Assembly (NCBI GenBank): GCA_964544475.1
Contig: CAZJBS010000068.1
Location: 1-6,828, forward strand
Length of the DNA: 6,828 bases
Source of the DNA: CAZJBS01 sp964544475
GTDB taxonomy: Bacteria > CLD3 > SB21
Reading direction: 5' to 3'
Shown: positions 6,693 through 6,828 of the stretch, in pieces
Position numbering within the stretch: the stretch's first letter is position 1
Layout: each line of letters opens with the position of its first letter
Made by a program: the position numbers and the translations under genes
Notes under the pieces: generated by a model
What the model saw: only the letters and a program-made list of their open reading frames with translations
Databases searched by the model: none
What the model was told of the DNA's origin: nothing

Positions 6693-6737
6693 TCGCCTTA
6701 TCAACGGTCTCATAATAGGACTAACATAACTCAGTTA

Positions 6738-6828
6738 GAGTCGCTAAATTTCACCCCGAGCGGAGTCGCTGAGTTTCACCCCGAGCGGAGTCGCTGAGTT
6801 TCACCCCGAGCGGAGTCGAGGGGTCTAC
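6738..6828. repeat. 25-bp tandem repeat array (at window edge)
   Basis: Three complete 25-bp units start at 6738, 6763 and 6788, and a fourth partial one starts at 6813. The first differs at two bases (ctaaa for ctgag) and the next two are identical. Each unit contains ccccgagcggagtcg. The last copy continues into aggggtctac, completing a small hairpin (ccc-cga, loop gcggag, tcg-a-ggg with one bulged A). The ccccgagcggagtcgagggg core looks like the interspersed extragenic repeats seen in many environmental bacterial genomes. The array starts 45 bases after the kinase stop and may continue beyond the window. It lacks the long unique spacers of a CRISPR. Confidence 0.9.

Noticed and set aside
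6689..6715. Eight-codon ORF overlapping the kinase stop
   Set aside because: It is too short to be a gene and shows only a vague likeness to the start of a response regulator, so it is mentioned only as context for the missing partner.
6721..6738. Inverted repeat ctaac/gttag after the kinase as a terminator
   Set aside because: The stem has five base pairs, is AT-rich and is not followed by a T-run.

Overview
This window looks like a scaffold from a draft or metagenome-assembled bacterial genome. It contains a run of exactly 100 Ns (1466-1565), the conventional size for a gap of unknown length. Base composition is moderately GC-rich throughout. The taxon cannot be fixed from this sequence. 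A large periplasmic-propeller sensor kinase next to [NiFe]-hydrogenase maturation genes, with abundant extragenic palindromic repeats, would suit an environmental lineage of the Bacteroidetes/Ignavibacteria/Acidobacteria type or a related candidate phylum, but that is only inference.

Layout. Positions 1-239 are non-coding and hold two copies of a 72-bp direct repeat, the second with a strong hairpin, lying just upstream of hypD. hypD (240-1337) encodes the [NiFe]-hydrogenase maturation scaffold. Positions 1338-1766 are an intergenic array of about 83-bp units, each made of two oppositely oriented palindromes, interrupted by the assembly gap. A 140-residue four-helix membrane protein of unknown function (1767-2189) follows. 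It overlaps hypE (2186-3232) by the ATGA tetranucleotide. A structured intergenic region (3233-3548) has several short inverted repeats and a possible 15-codon leader ORF. It precedes a very large sensor histidine kinase (3549-6692) with 14 propeller blades, a Y_Y_Y domain, one transmembrane helix and a HisKA_3/HATPase_c kinase core. The window ends in a 25-bp tandem repeat array (6738-6828).

How the genes work together. HypD, with HypC (not in the window), carries the iron on which the Fe(CN)2CO group of [NiFe]-hydrogenases is built. HypE, fed carbamoyl groups by HypF (also not in the window), makes the cyanide ligands. The small membrane protein is translationally coupled to hypE, so it is probably co-expressed with it, but its role is unknown. 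The sensor kinase is a separate transcription unit. Its NarL-type response regulator is not visible next to it, and its signal is unknown.

Most of the content belongs to recognised families. The points most worth a second look are the membrane protein between hypD and hypE, the repeat-rich interruption of the hyp cluster (whose gap edges join into a perfect repeat), the TGATG-coupled leader ORF before the kinase, and the kinase's apparent lack of a partner regulator. I did not find a clear new multi-gene system.
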